Both the position numbers and the translations under genes were made by a program. This document shows positions 53,208 through 61,940 of a DNA stretch of 64,000 bases, piece by piece; position 1 is the first letter of the stretch; each line of letters starts with the position of its first letter. The stretch is from an uncultured Planctomycetales bacterium. Lineage in GTDB: Bacteria; Planctomycetota; Planctomycetia; Pirellulales; S012-138. A model generated the notes under the pieces. The model saw only the letters and a list, made by a program, of their open reading frames with translations, was not told the origin of the DNA and did not search any database. Where the stretch lies: positions 1-64,000 of the forward strand of contig CALJLD010000004.1 of NCBI GenBank assembly GCA_937982665.1, given 5' to 3'.

Positions 53208-54110
53208 ATGTCCGGCGAACCTGCCACTACCGAGCCGCAACAATCACTTGTGACCGTCCTGCTGCCTGCCTTCAATGAAGAACAGGCGATTGGCGATGTC
53301 ATTGCGGAAATTCAGCAAGTCATGCAAAGGTGGCAAACCGCAACCGGGCACGGCTGGGAAATCCTGGTTGTTGATGATTGTTCCGCGGACGCCACGGCGG
53401 AAAAAGCCGAAGCGGCCGGAGTCAGGGTGATTCGTCGCAAGCACAACGGCGGTTCCGGCGCGGCGCGAAAGACCGGGATTCGCGCCGCTCGGGGTGAGTT
53501 CATCGCCATGCTGGATGCGGATGGATCGTACGATCCCCAGGCGCTGCCGGAATTGATCAAACATCTGCCGGAATTTGACCAGGTCAATGGCGCGCGAACT
53601 TCGGAGAAAGGAACTCTCAAACCGTTGCGCGTGCCGGCGAAATGGATCATCCGCAAACTGGCCGAGTGGATTTGCCGCCGCCGCATTCCCGATCTCAACA
53701 CCGGCATGAAGGTCTTCAAACGCGATGTCATGCTGAAGTACGTTTGGGTGATGCCGGACGGATTCTCTTGCGTGTCTTCCATGACCATGGCGTTCCTGTG
53801 TAATGACCATGCGGTGAAGTACATTCCGGTCGAGTATCGGCCGCGTGTCGGAAAGTCCAAGTTCCATCCCATTCGTGACACGGCCAAGTACATCCTGACC
53901 GTGATCCGGCTGTCACTGTACTTCCGACCGTTGCGAACTTTTCTGCCGATCAGCATCGCCATCTTTCTGGGCGCGCTCGCCTTGGGGACGCGGAACATGA
54001 TCGTCTCGGAAACCGGACTGCATGACGCCGACATCATGTTGTTCCTTTCGGCGATGTTGATCTTTGTGCTCGGCCTGCTGGCCGATTTGATCGTGGCATA
54101 TCGTCGGTGA
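53208..54110 (+). CDS. Family 2 glycosyltransferase (dolichyl-phosphate-mannose-synthase-like)
   Basis: The product of about 300 residues has a GT-A fold. Motifs include VLLPAFNEEQAIGDV at about 20, VVDDCSADATAEKA at about 52-65, and the metal-binding MLDADGSYDP at about 101-110. Two C-terminal membrane helices (about 245-265 and 275-295) anchor it. This matches the glycosyltransferases that transfer a sugar from a nucleotide donor to a lipid phosphate. The donor is not determined. The frame is open from 53040, and the ATG at 53208 gives a normal N-terminus before the first beta strand. It is divergent from glcF with 129 bases between. Confidence 0.88.
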   Translation: MSGEPATTEPQQSLVTVLLPAFNEEQAIGDVIAEIQQVMQRWQTATGHGWEILVVDDCSADATAEKAEAAGVRVIRRKHNGGSGAARKTGIRAARGEFIAMLDADGSYDPQALPELIKHLPEFDQVNGARTSEKGTLKPLRVPAKWIIRKLAEWICRRRIPDLNTGMKVFKRDVMLKYVWVMPDGFSCVSSMTMAFLCNDHAVKYIPVEYRPRVGKSKFHPIRDTAKYILTVIRLSLYFRPLRTFLPISIAIFLGALALGTRNMIVSETGLHDADIMLFLSAMLIFVLGLLADLIVAYRR

Positions 54111-54178
54111 AGGGTTTGCGAGCTCGGTTTTGGATGTGCTGGTTTGCGAGCGCGCGAACTTGGACGCCAGAGCATTGA

Positions 54179-54709
54179 TTCTTTGCACTTTCCGAGCGCG
54201 AACTGCCGCGACTGGAGTCGTTGGTGCTCCAACGCAATTCGTTCAATGAGGAATCGATCGCATACCTTGCCAACATTCGGTCACTGACACATCTGGCATT
54301 GGGCTTGAGTGCAACCCCGCTGACGGATGTCGCCATGGAGCACATTGGCAAGATTCATTCGCTTGAGTTTCTTGACCTGCAACATTCGATGGTGACCGAC
54401 TCCGGCATGGCCCATCTGGCTGGTCTAACCAACATGGAACAATTGTGGATTCAAGGCGCCTCCGGTTTAGAGGGTCGTTCGATCACGGATGAAAGCGTGA
54501 ATGTCTTCATGGGAATGAAACGCCTGCAACGCCTCACGGCTTTTGAAACACAATTGACGGACGCCGGTATCCGACGCATTGCCGCACTCCCCAACCTGCG
54601 GCGGATGGAAATCTCAAGCGGCGCGGTTTCCGAGCAATTGGCAACCGAACTCAAGAAGGATTACCCCGCGCTGACAATTTGGATCCGTCGGATCGAGCCA
54701 AACAAATAG
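54179..54709 (+). pseudogene. Leucine-rich-repeat protein remnant
   Basis: After an in-frame stop at 54176, the reading frame encodes LRR-type repeats: ELPRLESLVLQRN, SLEFLDLQHS, LAGLTNMEQLW, MKRLQRLTAFETQLTDAG and LPNLRRMEIS. The repeats begin abruptly without a start codon or signal peptide; the earliest plausible start (TTG, 54221) lies inside a repeat. I read this as the C-terminal remnant of a larger leucine-rich-repeat protein whose 5' part is lost. Alternatively, translation may begin at TTG 54221 to give 162 residues. The short upstream sequence (54111-54178) follows the glycosyltransferase stop directly and does not continue the frame. Confidence 0.6.
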
Positions 54710-54744
54710 TGCGCTCGATGTTGTTGCCGGCAATCCCGGTCCGG

Positions 54745-55377
54745 TCAGTTGCATAAGTACCCTGTCATCAGCCGGGTGAGTTCGGCCTTGAGCTCCTTCT
54801 TGGAAACCTTCAACGTTCGCGCTTGCGGCGCGTGAGGGTAGAGCAATTGGTTGCGGCAAGCGACAACGGTAAAGTAAAACGCCAATTCGGCGGCCCGCTT
54901 GGGATTTTCATGCGTTATCTCAGAGTCATATTTTGAAAGCGCATCGAGGACGAAATCATATTGTTGCCGACGCTTCTGACTGAGAACTTCCAACTCCTCT
55001 GATTCCGGATGGCGAGTTGCAAACTCGAAGATTGCTCGGTTGAGGTTGGGAATCTGCCCGTAGCGGTCAACGAAATGAGAGACAATCAGCTGAGCTGTTT
55101 CCTCCAGCGAATCAGCACGATCGACGGCACGTCGCAGGGTCTCCACACGCCGCGACAGTTGCTGTTCGTATTCGGCATAAAGCACCGATAGCAGGGCGTG
55201 TTTGTCTTGAAAGCGAGCATAAAACGAGCCGATTGAAGTCTTCGCTTGACGAACAATCTGTCGCACCGAGATTGACTCGAAAGATTTGCTGGCGAGCAGC
55301 TTTTTAGTGGCTTGCAGAATCCGGTCCTGCGTCTTCTTGCCACGTTCCTGTTTCGCCGGTCTTAGCGCTTGATTCAT
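54745..55377 (-). CDS. TetR/AcrR-family transcriptional regulator
   Basis: The product of 210 residues has the TetR DNA-binding domain near its N-terminus: TQDRILQATKKLLASKSFESISVRQIVRQAKTSIGSFYARFQDKHALLSVLYAEYEQQL (about 15-75). The rest is a helical ligand-binding and dimerisation domain with no recognised ligand. The open frame reaches 58347 because the antisense strand of neighbouring genes has no stops; the ATG at 55377 (or 55455) is the realistic start. The palindrome at 55561-55585 in the divergent promoter region is a likely operator, so the regulator may control both itself and the ankyrin-like gene. Confidence 0.9.
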   Translation of the reverse strand: MNQALRPAKQERGKKTQDRILQATKKLLASKSFESISVRQIVRQAKTSIGSFYARFQDKHALLSVLYAEYEQQLSRRVETLRRAVDRADSLEETAQLIVSHFVDRYGQIPNLNRAIFEFATRHPESEELEVLSQKRRQQYDFVLDALSKYDSEITHENPKRAAELAFYFTVVACRNQLLYPHAPQARTLKVSKKELKAELTRLMTGYLCN

Positions 55378-55554
55378 TTGATATCGGTGTGCTCGTTGTG
55401 TTTGGTCATGAGATGGCTGCTCTGCCGTCGTCGATGAATGACGAATGTCGCCCATGCTACTCAGGCAGGCGGCGCGTGGGTAGCTGATTGAGCAGGGTTC
55501 CCGCCGTGCCACGGCTGGCCTGATGCGGGTTCGCCATTTGCGGGGATTCCTCGC

Positions 55555-55585
55555 TTGACATTTATTAGAACGCTGTTCTAATAAA
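55555..55585 (+). promoter_or_regulatory. Promoter with overlapping TetR-type operator palindrome
   Basis: TTGACA (55555-55560) is followed by a perfect inverted repeat TTTATTAGAAC-GCT-GTTCTAATAAA (arms of 11, spacer 3, 55561-55585). A -10-like TCTAAT lies at 55577-55582 with 16-base spacing. The palindrome covers the spacer and the -10 box, so a bound repressor would block RNA polymerase. It lies 81 bases before the ankyrin-like gene and 184 bases before the TetR start, suggesting divergent control. Confidence 0.75.
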
Positions 55586-55665
55586 CAGACACTCATGGAA
55601 GGACGCAGCTGGCGCGATTGGAGTTTTCCGGCGCATGCAACCTGCCAACGCGAAAGGGTGAGACA

Positions 55666-56502
55666 ATGACAAACAGCCAAAACAGCCGCCGCTCGTTCCT
55701 GCTGCTCGGGGCCGCTTCCGTCGCCTCGGTGCCGCTTATGTGGGGCCGGCAATCTCATGCAAAGACCACAGTTCGAGGTAGATTCCAGGACGATCAACTG
55801 GGCGTGCAGCACCTGCCTGCCGATCAAGTGTTTGAGTTCGTCCGCAGCGCCCACACAGACCTGGAACGGACCCAGGAACTGCTCACCGTTGAGCCCAAGC
55901 TGATCCGTGCGACGTACGAATGGGCGCCCGGCGATTTCGAATCCGCGATGGGAGCAGCGGCGCATTCGGGATCTGTCGATATCGTGGAATACCTCCTTTC
56001 CGCAGGAGGAAGCTATTCCATCTTTGTCGCGGCTGTGTTGGGACATGTGGACACCGTCAAAGCATTCCTCGCCCATGCGCCGGACCAGGTGAATTGCCGC
56101 GGACCGCACGGAATTCCTTTGTTGGCGCATGCTTTGGCGGGGGGCGAAAAGGCTGCCGCTGTTGCGGAATTGCTGATGGAGAACGGCGCCGAAGCTGAGG
56201 AGGAATGGAGCGATCTGGAGATCGACGCGTCCCTGGCGGCATTCGCAGTTGGCAAGTACCAAATCACTCGCAGCGGCCGCACGATTGAGTTCACAATTGC
56301 CAACGAAGAATCGCAGCTCTTTATTATCGTCGCAGATCGAGAGAAAAAGCGGCTCCTCTACCAAGGTCAGAACCGCTTCGCCATCGAAGGTACACCTGCC
56401 GAGCTGATCTTTGAACAAACAGAAGACTCCGGCAAAAGTTGCGAACGCGTGCTGCTGAAAGAAGGGTTCCCTGTGGGATTTGCAACCCGCGTTTCGGACT
56501 GA
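55666..56502 (+). CDS. Tat-exported ankyrin-repeat-like protein
   Basis: The product of 278 residues starts with a twin-arginine signal (NSRRSFLLLGAASVA, about 5-19), with cleavage expected near residue 30. The central part has ankyrin-like repeats: AMGAAAHSGSVDIVEYLLSAGG, FVAAVLGHVDTVKAFLAHAPDQVNCRGPHGIPLLAHALAGG and AVAELLMENGAE, at about 85-180. The last third is a beta-type domain (KYQITRSGRTIEFTIANEESQLFIIVADREKKRLLYQGQNRFAIEG). Ankyrin repeats mediate binding; folding before export would fit the Tat route. The ATG is preceded by AAGGGTGAG. A TetR-type operator lies upstream, so expression is likely to be induced by a ligand of the regulator. Function unknown. Confidence 0.78.
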   Translation: MTNSQNSRRSFLLLGAASVASVPLMWGRQSHAKTTVRGRFQDDQLGVQHLPADQVFEFVRSAHTDLERTQELLTVEPKLIRATYEWAPGDFESAMGAAAHSGSVDIVEYLLSAGGSYSIFVAAVLGHVDTVKAFLAHAPDQVNCRGPHGIPLLAHALAGGEKAAAVAELLMENGAEAEEEWSDLEIDASLAAFAVGKYQITRSGRTIEFTIANEESQLFIIVADREKKRLLYQGQNRFAIEGTPAELIFEQTEDSGKSCERVLLKEGFPVGFATRVSD

Positions 56503-56649
56503 CCAACGGCCAAGCGGCGGATTCTTGCCGGGCGCGAGTTTCGCAACTATAACAAGCGGCGTAGCGCTATCTTCCTGATCGCGTTGCAGAATGCCGATTT
56601 GCGGAATCCGGCGAGTTACCAATCGAGGCCTATTTGCCCCTTTGCGACC

Positions 56650-57930
56650 ATGACCACTACGGCCCCTTCTCATTCGGCCCTTTCTCAGCCCATCAGCAAA
56701 GACAACGTCGCCGCGGCTTTGGATGCGGCCATGAATGCCAGCGGCGGCATCTTGCGGTTGGCCCCGGCTTGGGTGCCGCGCAGTTTCTTGCATCCCGGCA
56801 AGCGGCTGAAGCTTCGCCCTGAGGATTATTACGCTTACGGTGCGCACCGCGGCGGCATTGATGAACGCTGGTTTGCCAGCACCACGGAAGCCGCCAACGA
56901 TGGCCGCCTGCCGGATGAAGGCTTGAGCTACATTGTCGCCAATGGTGAACGCTTCTTGCTGTTGGATGCCGTTGCGGAATCGGGCGCGGCCATGATCGGC
57001 AGCAGCATGTTCGACAAGTACGGCAAGTGGCCTGTGTATTCCAAGTTCTTTGACAACATGGGGCCGATTCCCCATCACATGCACCAGGATCATGAGCATG
57101 CCGCGTTGACCGGACAGGAAGGCAAGCCGGAGAGCTACTACTTCCCACCGCAACTCAACAACGTGGACAACAACTTTGCTTACACCTTCATGGGCTTGGA
57201 GCCAGGCACAACCAAGGCCGATGTCCGCCGCTGCCTGGAACGGTGGAGCGAAGGTGACAATGGCATGCTTGATCTCTCTCGGGCGTATCGACTGCAGCGC
57301 GGCACGGGTTGGCTGATTCCGCCTGGCGTGCTGCATGCGCCTGGTTCTATGCTGACTTATGAGCCGCAATGGGGTTCGGATGTCTTCGGCATGTTCCAGT
57401 CTTTGGTCGAAGGTCGCGAAGTGCCTTGGTCCTTGTTGGTCAAAGATGTGCCGGAGGACAAGCACCAGGACTTGGACTTCATTGTTGATCAGCTTGATTG
57501 GGACAAGAACGTTGATACGCACTTCAAGCAAAACAACTTCATCGAACCCATCACGGCTGAAAGCGGCGAGGGTTTTGTTGATCGTTGGGTTGTCTATGGC
57601 CGCATTGACGGCGAGCAGTTGTTCAGCGCCAAGGAATTGACCGTGGCGCCCGGCGGCAAGTGCATAATCAAAGATCCCGGAGCCAGCGGTTGGATCACCG
57701 TTCAAGGACGTGGGCGAATGAGCCGCAGCGGAGCGACTGTCGACATTGAAACGCCGGCGATGATTCGCTTTGGCGAGGAAACCAGCGATGAGGTCTTCAT
57801 CACGTATGACGCGGCCACCGCTGGCGTCACCGTGGAAAACACCGGCAATGAAAACCTCGTCGGCCTGCGATACTTTGGGCCGGACGTGTTTGACGAATTG
57901 CCGAATGTGGGTGATCATCGGAAGTCCTAA
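56650..57930 (+). CDS. Cupin-fold protein, mannose-6-phosphate-isomerase-like
   Basis: The product of about 426 residues has a metal-site segment HHMHQDHEH (about 141-149) in a cupin-like region, and the phrase GTGWLIPPGVLHAPGSM (about 217-233), which is a typical second cupin segment. A further beta region follows near 310-400 (LTVAPGGKCIIKDPGASGWITVQGRG), again cupin-like. The arrangement resembles class I mannose-6-phosphate isomerases or related bicupins, but the catalytic residues cannot be confirmed by eye. The ATG at 56650 is preferred over 56584. The neighbouring TetR/ankyrin genes give no pathway. It is followed by a 700-base repeat-rich gap. Confidence 0.75.
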   Translation: MTTTAPSHSALSQPISKDNVAAALDAAMNASGGILRLAPAWVPRSFLHPGKRLKLRPEDYYAYGAHRGGIDERWFASTTEAANDGRLPDEGLSYIVANGERFLLLDAVAESGAAMIGSSMFDKYGKWPVYSKFFDNMGPIPHHMHQDHEHAALTGQEGKPESYYFPPQLNNVDNNFAYTFMGLEPGTTKADVRRCLERWSEGDNGMLDLSRAYRLQRGTGWLIPPGVLHAPGSMLTYEPQWGSDVFGMFQSLVEGREVPWSLLVKDVPEDKHQDLDFIVDQLDWDKNVDTHFKQNNFIEPITAESGEGFVDRWVVYGRIDGEQLFSAKELTVAPGGKCIIKDPGASGWITVQGRGRMSRSGATVDIETPAMIRFGEETSDEVFITYDAATAGVTVENTGNENLVGLRYFGPDVFDELPNVGDHRKS

Positions 57931-58040
57931 GCACGGCTTGGGACCAAACGCGGCGTAGCATCCGTCGAATCGCTTGTTTCCCATGCGGTTTGCACAGGGC
58001 GAGACGCTACGAACGTGAGTTTCATGCGACGATGATCTCC

Positions 58041-58186
58041 GTTTGGAACGGATTTTCGCGCGTTCGCAACAGTTTCCAACGCGTTGGAACCTTTCCACGT
58101 GCGTCCGAAACGTTTTCCCGTGCGTTGGAAACGTTTTCCGTCGCGTTGGAAAAGTTTTTCCGTGCGTTGGAAAAGGTTTCCGATCC
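58041..58186. repeat. 21-bp tandem array B (seven units)
   Basis: Seven consecutive units (six of 21 and one of 20 bases) share the core GTTGGAAACGTTTTCC. The last four are the best conserved. Each unit has a quasi-palindromic GGAAA-n-TTTCC centre. The array matches the one at 1387-1512 in period and core. The remainder of 57931-58626 has no gene except low-complexity T-rich patches near 58555-58572. Confidence 0.85.
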
Positions 58187-58626
58187 AGATGATCCAGCGT
58201 GCGAATATTTCCACGCATAAACGAATCGCAAACTCGGCGATTTGGGTAAGCCCTTTCTGGCTGTAGTTGTCGTTCATCTCTTGGCTTCCTCTTTGTTCCG
58301 CGCCGCTTTTGTTCTTGGCATCCGGCGCGATTCTTTCCGCGCAGCATGAATCACATGGCAAACCGCGCGTGCTTGCTGCGCACGTGACTGTTAGCCCGTC
58401 GCGCAGTTATGCGGCCGTACACTTCGCAACGTTCGGGAGCAGCATTGCGCGGGAATTACACCAGCAGCGATGAATTCCCTGTGTTCGTGTCTGCTGGGAG
58501 CCACGTTCTCACGAAATGTGCGCAACGCCCAAGAGCGGAATGGCGATTCGCGACATTTTTTTAGAAATTTTTTTGCGAACTCCGCCACTGGAATCGCCAC
58601 GAATTCGCATCGCCTACAATCATCGC

Positions 58627-58788
58627 ATGTCGGAAACCAATCCATACGAGCCGCCGTCGGCACCTTTGGTGGGCAAGGAGAAAAGCAGCGCTCGCTGTTA
58701 CTTGGGGCTAGCGTCAGCAATTTTCGCCGCGCTAAGTTTCGCTTGCGCCTCCGCGGCAATGACAGAGGCGGAGCCTGCGCTTGAGTGA
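58627..58788 (+). CDS. Small membrane protein with NPYEPP N-terminus
   Basis: The 53-residue product begins MSETNPYEPPSAPL, a start pattern that recurs at the N-terminus of many planctomycete membrane proteins. A hydrophobic stretch follows (CYLGLASAIFAALSFACASA, about 26-45) and could be one membrane helix. The ATG at 58627 lies in a frame open from 58516, but there is no strong ribosome site. It may be a genuine small protein or the truncated start of a longer membrane protein. Function unknown. It is convergent with comB. Confidence 0.5.
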   Translation: MSETNPYEPPSAPLVGKEKSSARCYLGLASAIFAALSFACASAAMTEAEPALE

Positions 58789-58820
58789 GCGCCGATGAAT
58801 AGTTGAATCACGCGCAATCG

Positions 58821-59561
58821 CTACTCATTCGCCGTTATCGCGCCTTCTGCCTGCATGCGGGGCACAACTTCCAGCGCGTTGAATTGCGCTGCGACTTCGA
58901 TATCGGCGTGGTACTTCAAGCGAATCAGATTCTGGCCGCCGCGGCTCTCGCGGAGAACTTGCATCGCTTGCGTGCCGTCACCGTAGACGGACAGGGCGAT
59001 TCGCGCTTCATCGTTTGTACTCCATGTGTTGCCCATTGTTTGGTCGCTTGCTGCCCCTTGAAGTTCGTTGGCAATTGCGCCTGCCGCGAAGACATCTTCA
59101 GCGGAAATATTTCCCTGGGTGCCTGCGCACAGGATGGAAACGTGTTGCGCGCTTTCCAGATACTTTGCAATTGCCGCAACGTTGTTGAGCGCGCCGATCA
59201 AGATGGCTTCCGCTTGGACCGCGCGGGCGATTGCGCGGGTGCCGTTGGTGGTGGTGAAGACGATGGTCTTTCCGCCGACAGTTTCCGCGCGATAGTCACG
59301 CGGGGAATTGCCCAGGTCAAAACCATCGATGCGGATGCCTTCGCGTTCGCCGCCGAGCAGGACTTCACCAGAGTCGAACTTTTCGGCGGTTGCCCTGGCT
59401 TGAGCGATGTCTTCGCGGGGGATGATCTGCTTAGCGCCGGCGACTAGTGCATGGCAGATGGTGGTGGTTGCCCTGAGGACATCGATCACAACAACGTGAC
59501 GCCCGGCGAGTTCGTCAGGCGCAACATGCGAAGGCAGCAGGTGAACGTTGAGTGTTCTCAC
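58821..59561 (-). CDS. comB: 2-phosphosulfolactate phosphatase (ComB)-like protein
   Basis: The 246-residue product matches the ComB family: VVVIDVLRATTTICHAL (about 23-39), LLGGEREGIRIDGFDLGNSP (about 68-87), FTTTNGTRAIARA (about 101-113), and ILCAGTQGNISAEDVFAAGAI (about 143-163). In methanogens ComB removes phosphate from 2-phosphosulfolactate in coenzyme M synthesis. Bacterial members have less certain roles, so the name is by similarity. The ATG at 59561 fits. A zinc-ribbon membrane protein gene ends 30 bases upstream on the same strand. Confidence 0.9.
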   Translation of the reverse strand: MRTLNVHLLPSHVAPDELAGRHVVVIDVLRATTTICHALVAGAKQIIPREDIAQARATAEKFDSGEVLLGGEREGIRIDGFDLGNSPRDYRAETVGGKTIVFTTTNGTRAIARAVQAEAILIGALNNVAAIAKYLESAQHVSILCAGTQGNISAEDVFAAGAIANELQGAASDQTMGNTWSTNDEARIALSVYGDGTQAMQVLRESRGGQNLIRLKYHADIEVAAQFNALEVVPRMQAEGAITANE

Positions 59562-59591
59562 GAATTCGGCCTGACGCGGTAGATGGACGGA

Positions 59592-60563
59592 TCAACGGCC
59601 GAAGATGAGCGCGAGAATCAAGGTCAACAGGATCACGACAAGCAGCCCACCGCCGATTGCCGCGAGAATCTTTAGCACGGAAGTGGGAGCTGAGCCGGTC
59701 ACACGGCCGGACTGACCGTTGACCAGCATGCGGTAGACCTTGTTCTTGTATCGATACGCCATGATCCAGACGGGCAGCAGCACCGGAACGCTGGACATGC
59801 CTTCGATCTTGACGTTGACGTTGACGTTGCGGCTGCGGCCGGGGACATACAGGGCATCGCAGTGTTTGCGTTCGCGTTCTTCTATGCCGGCGCGGGCGAG
59901 CGGTCGGGCGTACTTCCGCTGCAAGCCGAACTCTTCCACGCTGGCAAACTGCAAATCAACTTCCGCCGGCGGTTTGCCCTGCGAGAGATCATAAGGGCAG
60001 ATGCTGGCGGTTTCCGCAGGAGTGAGCGCGCCGCTGGCACCAACCAACAGCCCTTTGTGTTGTCCGCGATGTTCGCCGGCCATGGGACACCAATCGCCTC
60101 GGGCGAAGGCGGGCGTGCGATTGGTATCGGCCGTCCAGTAGGTATGGGTCTCGGCTTCAAAGACCCAATACGGAACATAGACAGGCCGCGTGGTGACGAG
60201 CATGGCGTTTTCCGAGAGATCGCCGGGCCGCCACATGCCCTGGCCGAGCCATTTGCGCATGGCGGCGATGGCGTCATGCTGCGACACGGTCATTGGTATC
60301 ACAAATTCCGGCGCGAGAACCTTGGCGTCCTTCTGCTCTTCCAGTTGGACGGATCCGCAGAAGGGACACGCCAAGGCCTGATCCTTGGCGCTGTAGCTCA
60401 TGGATGCGCCGCAGCCGGAGCATTGGAAATTGTGCGTGGCCCCGCGAGAGTGCAAAGCGTGTACGTCGCCGCGTTCGGGCGCTTCGGTGCCGCAGTTCGC
60501 GCAGAACAAGTCCTCTTCATCCAGCATGCCGCGGCAAACCTGGCAGCGTGTGATGGTGGACAT
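59592..60563 (-). CDS. Zinc-ribbon membrane protein of unknown function
   Basis: The 323-residue product carries two zinc ribbons in its first 80 residues: CQVCRGMLDEEDLFCANC (about 8-25) and CSGCGASMSYSAKDQALACPFC (about 48-69). A central region of about 180 residues contains YVPYWVFEAETHTYWTADTN and conserved His/Cys-free beta segments. A single membrane helix lies at the C-terminus (about 295-320). Similar zinc-ribbon plus C-terminal-anchor proteins occur in many bacteria without known function. The ATG at 60563 fits. The gene lies between comB and hslU on the same strand, 30 to 40 bases from each, so it may be in one operon with them. Confidence 0.75.
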   Translation of the reverse strand: MSTITRCQVCRGMLDEEDLFCANCGTEAPERGDVHALHSRGATHNFQCSGCGASMSYSAKDQALACPFCGSVQLEEQKDAKVLAPEFVIPMTVSQHDAIAAMRKWLGQGMWRPGDLSENAMLVTTRPVYVPYWVFEAETHTYWTADTNRTPAFARGDWCPMAGEHRGQHKGLLVGASGALTPAETASICPYDLSQGKPPAEVDLQFASVEEFGLQRKYARPLARAGIEERERKHCDALYVPGRSRNVNVNVKIEGMSSVPVLLPVWIMAYRYKNKVYRMLVNGQSGRVTGSAPTSVLKILAAIGGGLLVVILLTLILALIFGR

Positions 60564-60602
60564 GGGCTTTTGTTGGCGAGAGGAGGCTTGTGGATTGCCG
60601 GC

Positions 60603-61940
60603 TTACAGAATGAAGCGGCTGAGGTCTTCGTCCTCGGCAACTTCTGCGAGCCGTTCTTTGACGTAGCCGGCGTTGATGATGACTTTGCCGGTCTTCATAT
60701 CGGGCGCTTCAAACGAGAGTTCTTCCAGCAGCCGTTCCATGATGGTATAGAGCCGACGCGCGCCGATATTTTGTGTTGTCTGGTTCACGCGGAAAGCGAA
60801 GTCCGCCAGCGAATCGATCCCGTCCTCGGCGAACTCCAGCTTGACGCCTTCCACATTTAAGAGCGCCGCATATTGTTTTGTCAGCGCGTTCTTGGGTTCG
60901 GTGAGAATTCGCTTGAAGTCATCCTGCGTCAGGTCCGTCAGTTCCACGCGAATGGGGAAGCGGCCTTGCAGTTCCGGCATCAGTTCGGCAGGACGGGCTC
61001 GATGGAAAGCGCCAGCGGCGACAAACAAGATATGGTCCGTCTTGATGTAGCCATACTTGGTTTGAATGGTGGTGCCTTCCACGATGGGCAGCAAATCTCG
61101 TTGCACGCCTTGGCGAGAGACATCGGCACCTTTTCCGTCGCTGGCGACGACCTTATCGATCTCGTCGATAAAGATGATGCCGTATTCTTGGGCGAGGTCG
61201 ATGGCCGCGTTGTGGACCTTCTCCTTGTTAATCAGGTTTTCTGACTCTTCCTCGAACAGCACCTTGCGGGCATCCGCGACAGTCATCTCGCGTTTGGAAC
61301 TTTGCTTGGGGACAAACTTCTCCAGCATGCCCTGCAGATCAAAGTCCATTTGTTCCATGCCAACTCCGGTGAGCATCATCGGCACGGCGCGCTGCTCAAC
61401 GGTGAGCTCCACCTTGCGTTGTTCCAGTTCGCCGGCCACGAGCATGGCTCGCATCTTTTCGCGAGTGCGTTCTTGGCGTTGCCGTTGCTCGTTGTCTTCG
61501 TCCTGCACGGCATAAGCGGCAGGCGGCGCGGGAGCGAGCAGGTCCAGCAGGCGATCATTGACGCGCTTCTCCGCTTCTTCCTCAACGTTCTTTCGTTCGG
61601 ACTCTAAGACGAGATTGATGGCGTTGTCGACGAGTTCACGGACCATGCTTTCGACATCGCGACCGTAGTAGCCAACTTCCGTGTACTTGGTGGCTTCGAC
61701 CTTAATAAAGGGAGCGCCGGTCAACTTGGCCAAGCGGCGAGCGATCTCCGTCTTGCCCACGCCGGTGGGACCAATCATGAGAATGTTCTTGGGGGCGACC
61801 TCGCCTTGCATCTCGTCAGCAAGTTGCTTTCTTCGCCAACGATTGCGGAGCGCGATCGCGACGGCACGCTTGGCGTCGTGCTGGCCAACAATATGACGGT
61901 CGAGCTCGGCAACGATCTCGCGTGGTGTCAGGTCGTGCAC
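60603..61940 (-). CDS. hslU: ATP-dependent protease ATPase subunit HslU
   Basis: The 445-residue product is HslU (ClpY). It has Walker A GPTGVGKTEIARRL (about 57-70), the conserved KVEATKYTEVGYYGRDVESMVRELVD segment (about 79-104), Walker B IIFIDEIDKV (about 255-264), and the C-terminal SLADFAFRVNQTTQNIGARRLYTIMERLLEELSF. It unfolds substrates for the HslV peptidase. The GTG start at 61940 overlaps the end of hslV by 13 bases, which indicates translational coupling. Between the lobes is a Glu/Arg-rich I-domain with DNEQRQRQERTREKMRAM. Confidence 0.97.
   Translation of the reverse strand: MHDLTPREIVAELDRHIVGQHDAKRAVAIALRNRWRRKQLADEMQGEVAPKNILMIGPTGVGKTEIARRLAKLTGAPFIKVEATKYTEVGYYGRDVESMVRELVDNAINLVLESERKNVEEEAEKRVNDRLLDLLAPAPPAAYAVQDEDNEQRQRQERTREKMRAMLVAGELEQRKVELTVEQRAVPMMLTGVGMEQMDFDLQGMLEKFVPKQSSKREMTVADARKVLFEEESENLINKEKVHNAAIDLAQEYGIIFIDEIDKVVASDGKGADVSRQGVQRDLLPIVEGTTIQTKYGYIKTDHILFVAAGAFHRARPAELMPELQGRFPIRVELTDLTQDDFKRILTEPKNALTKQYAALLNVEGVKLEFAEDGIDSLADFAFRVNQTTQNIGARRLYTIMERLLEELSFEAPDMKTGKVIINAGYVKERLAEVAEDEDLSRFIL

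Noticed and set aside
55378..58347. Upstream extension of the TetR frame to a 1200-residue protein on the minus strand
   Set aside because: The added part is antisense to the ankyrin-like and cupin genes and has no family pattern. Only the last 210 residues show the TetR fold, so I begin the gene at 55377.
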